Both the position numbers and the translations under genes were made by a program. A DNA stretch of 64,000 nt from Diphasiastrum complanatum. Lineage: Eukaryota > Streptophyta > Lycopodiopsida > Lycopodiales > Lycopodiaceae. The DNA lies in NCBI GenBank assembly GCA_029204225.1, contig CM055106.1, forward strand, positions 50,289,325-50,353,324. Direction: 5' to 3'. A model generated the notes under the pieces. That model was not told where the DNA came from, made no database searches, and worked only from the letters and a program-made list of their open reading frames with translations. Of the stretch, positions 61,100 through 64,000 are shown piece after piece. The stretch's first letter is position 1. Each line of letters begins with the position of its first letter.

Positions 61100-63520
61100 G
61101 AGTAATACCTAGACTTTGAAAAATAGATCATGCTATTAAATAGAAGAGATAGATGTACATCGGTCACAAGCTATTTTTAACTTTTATATTGCGGATTTCT
61201 ATGATGTTTCAACACGAGGTTATGCAGAGGAAAACACACAAGAAATTAAGTTAAGCAGCACCAGATGAGTATAGTGGAATAGGACCCTGAGATATGGTTC
61301 TACCAGTTCAGACTCATTCAGCCTTCTTAAACAGGAAGTGAAGGCCAAACTTGTTATTCCTTTCCTAGTAAGCATGCACAGAAATAGCCAACTTTGTTGC
61401 TTAGAGGTCCCCACCTAAAAAAAATTATTTCTTCAAGACTCCGTTATATTCTGGTATGATAAAATGAATTTTATCACCAAATGTTCTCAAGAAATTTTGA
61501 ACAGATGAGCTTGATGTGCATAGGTATAGCGCACAGGGTCACAAATTTGCAAATTTGAACACAAAAATGAATCATAATGCAACCAGTCTGGAAAAAAATA
61601 TCTACAAGGATGAACTTTCAAATGAAACGAAAAGGTGCCCAGGTTTTGCACAAAGACAAGGCTCCCATTATTTCAACTTCATTCATATGGGGCTAACGTA
61701 CAGATACAGAAAGCTATTCAATATTTTCTCAGTCCCTTCAGCTGGTGCTCTAGAGACGCCTCCTAAAACTATTCTTCTAAATCTTCCCTCAACTATTCTT
61801 TTCATGATACTTTGTTGATGTTCTACTCAAGCAACAGCTTCCCCAAAAATGAATAGCCCAAGTATGATGGGAAAATTAGCCTTGAATGCTTTCTCCATGT
61901 AAATATTGAGGCCTGCAGCGCCTATCGTGACAACAGACCCGCGAGACCGATCTGGACTTCAATTTTGCCTTATTTGATATCTCAAAAGATTACAGTTTCA
62001 ATCTATGGAGCCATGAAAGGCACCAATAGGAACTTCTACAAGCTAAATTCATAGCATGTTCCAAGTTCCAACATCTCGTTTCTCAAAAACCTCTAGACAT
62101 CTCATTTATTGGATAACTGTCTTTATAATAGAGTCAAAATAATCATGTGAACTTTGAATTAGAAATTTTCAAATATACACAGGGTACCCCAATAGGTGGT
62201 CCACTTGACCAGTGGGTCATTTTGGCATGCTATCAAAGCCAAAATCCTTCACATAAAGGTGGCGTTCGCAGTATTTTTTGGTGCTTGCTAAGGGAGAGTG
62301 TTGGAGGAATTGTCAGTTGAAAGGATCACATCCTAGTACCAGATTGTGTGTGGCTAGGTGATTGGGGATGGGATCCCAATATGCGGCCTAGTGTTTCCAC
62401 CCGGTTCAGAATCGACCTTTTCAGAATTGAAAGAATCGTGGTTCCGAACCAAGCCCCTCCAGAAAGAATCAGAAAGAATCGGCAAACCTTGCATTTTAAT
62501 TTTATGTAATGCTTAAAAACATGTCAGGTAATATCTACGATGTCTACAATGTCTCCGAAATCTTATAAACACTAGATTGCTATTGACTACATGCATTTGA
62601 AAGTCCGTTGTTGCTTGTTAAAAGCTGAAGCCTGAAAGCTGAAACTTAATTACAGAAATTAGAATGGGCAATGGACAATGTTGAATGGGCAATGGAGACA
62701 ATCCAAACTTGTTTGTTGCATTGCATGTTCCAACTTCCACTTAACAATGAATATTGTAATTTATGATTTATTCATGTGGCATGATACATCATCATCGATT
62801 GAAGAGTCAAGACTGAAGTGAGTAAATATGATACATTCATCAACGATCACACATCTATAGGTAGTAACTACTAGCTTGTAAATAGTGAGCAGTAAGCTAA
62901 GTACATTGGAAAAACATTTGAATCAAAATTTAAAGTTACAACTTACATTGAAAAGCCAAATCGAATAGCATTCAAGTGAACAATGAATTATATAGTGAGC
63001 ACCAAACAATGTTTGATAGAATCGCAGTTTGCACCCCGAACCATGATTCAAACCGGCCCCCGGTTCGAACCACGGTTCAGTTCAAACCGCTGCTAATGAA
63101 AATCCTTTTTTTTTCCTCAAGAGTAAGACCATCATTCATGCATGTAGGCAATGGAAAAACAAATCTTCTCAAAACCATCACTAATGTGCGTCACTGCGTC
63201 GTGATCTAAAAGTCAAGTACAAACCGTAGAAGTAACATGTTGACAAATCACAGTTGTACGAGTTTATGTGCTTGTCTGAGGTAGATCACGATTCACATGT
63301 GTCTTCGTATCTCATTTACCTACCCTTGGCTCTCATCTATACTAAGTATAAGAAACTAAAGTTGTAAAGCCTCCATGAGGACTAACCAGACATGTTCCCT
63401 ACTACCTACTACCTACTGAATAGGATACAGTTTGCCACAGTCTAGAAATCAGACTCAATAACCATTGCCCAAGTTCCAAGTTCCAACCATATGGGAGATT
63501 CGAAATCCATGCTTGTTCAG
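61100..63520. other. FGT1 upstream intron, no exon or element clearly readable
   Basis: Minus-strand translations were checked for the exon expected just upstream of LGGPDCV and for the PHD-like region of SBNO; neither was found. 62400-63100 is bounded by GGTTC/GAACC-rich segments (about 62435-62462 and 63040-63090) that are roughly inverted to each other and could be the ends of a small DNA transposon. Confidence 0.35.
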
Positions 63521-63529
63521 CCAGTGTAT

Positions 63530-63960
63530 CAATCCACCCATGGTCAATTACACGCTAATTGTGGCATTCTTTACCAATGACCATTAAGATCCCATAATCC
63601 ATTCCATCTAGTACGACCCTCTAGAGGTATTCAAACCACCCATCCTCAAGCACATGGTCATGGAACTGCTCTGGACCAGATTTCTTCCATAAAGGATGCA
63701 ACACATGGTCAATTGTATGTATAGGCCTATGAAACCAATTCCATCTGCTCTCCAACTTGGCCTTTATCTCTTGAATCCTACAAATTAACAAATTAATGTC
63801 ATCGATTCAATTCGAGAAGGTTCCAATTTCACACTTGAGACTAGATTTGTAAAATGGAAATGAAAGAAATTAGAAGGGCTGAGGGGTCATAGTATATACT
63901 TGGCAAAACTCATTTCAGTGCATTGATCAAGCTACTCACCCAACCTTTCCATAAACTCAT
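63530..63960 (-). pseudogene. Probable hAT transposase remnant
   Basis: Minus-strand frame: RIQEIKAKLESRWNWFHRPI, HTIDHVLHPLWKKSGPEQFH, a stop, then DGMDYGILMVIGKECHN. The spacing of RW----rpiH-----L-P fits the hAT core between the catalytic acidic residues (usual form: i--RW-----plH-aa--LnP). A weak match to the block before it (FLYEFMERLGE) is present. No terminal inverted repeats or C-terminal dimerisation motif seen; the call is tentative. Confidence 0.4.
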
Positions 63961-64000
63961 AGAGAAAGACCATGGTGGACCCCTTTCTATTTGTGAGTCG

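Noticed and set aside
1-64000. CRISPR arrays, bacterial operons, ribosome binding sites, riboswitches
   Set aside because: The sequence is clearly plant nuclear DNA with spliceosomal introns and retrotransposons; the direct repeats seen are microsatellites, LTRs or segmental duplications.

Overview
This is nuclear DNA of a land plant whose genes carry very large, transposon-filled introns. A homosporous fern or a gymnosperm fits best; I cannot choose between them from sequence alone. The evidence is a plant-type multi-exon gene with GT-AG introns (one GC-AG), decayed Ty1/copia and Ty3/gypsy retrotransposons on both strands, many LINE fragments, and AT-rich non-coding DNA.

The main host gene is on the minus strand. 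Fifteen exons between 22420 and 60986 join in frame (1530 nt, 509 codons plus stop) into the C-terminal part of a Strawberry-notch protein (SBNO; FORGETTER1/FGT1 in Arabidopsis). Nine exons lie close together at 58.5-61.0 kb. The last six are spread over 38.7-22.4 kb, separated by introns of 19.8, 7.2, 5.1 and 3.1 kb. The 5' exons lie beyond the right edge of the window.

Layout. 0-0.7 kb (+): last exon of a gene with a DUF3504/Crypton-like tyrosine recombinase domain. 1.0-1.2 kb: a stray exon-like piece of a plasma-membrane-type Ca2+-ATPase. 1.8-7.0 kb: an unrecognised decayed gene and gypsy and copia scraps. 7.3-8.9 kb: three tandem repeat units ending in a frameshifted LEA_2/NHL gene (minus). 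11.8-20.7 kb: gypsy and copia remnants, including a 1.24 kb copia LTR with PBS and gag. 22.4-61.0 kb: the FGT1 gene. 63.5-64 kb: probable hAT transposase remnant.

The FGT1 introns at 31.6-38.6 kb and 38.7-58.5 kb hold the most unusual content: a LINE family whose 3' ends finish in (CT)n or (CTT)n(CT)n instead of poly(A). Most copies carry a short conserved hairpin just before the tail. Repeatedly the next LINE fragment starts, in the same orientation, directly after the CT tract, as if the family inserts into its own CT tails. Some copies carry only ORF1 plus the 3' end (non-autonomous, like mammalian HAL1); others are 5'-truncated ORF2 pieces. Two chromovirus-like gypsy elements, two copia elements, a copia/gypsy junction and a candidate gag-only LTR element are interspersed.

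No tRNA, rRNA or CRISPR features were seen.
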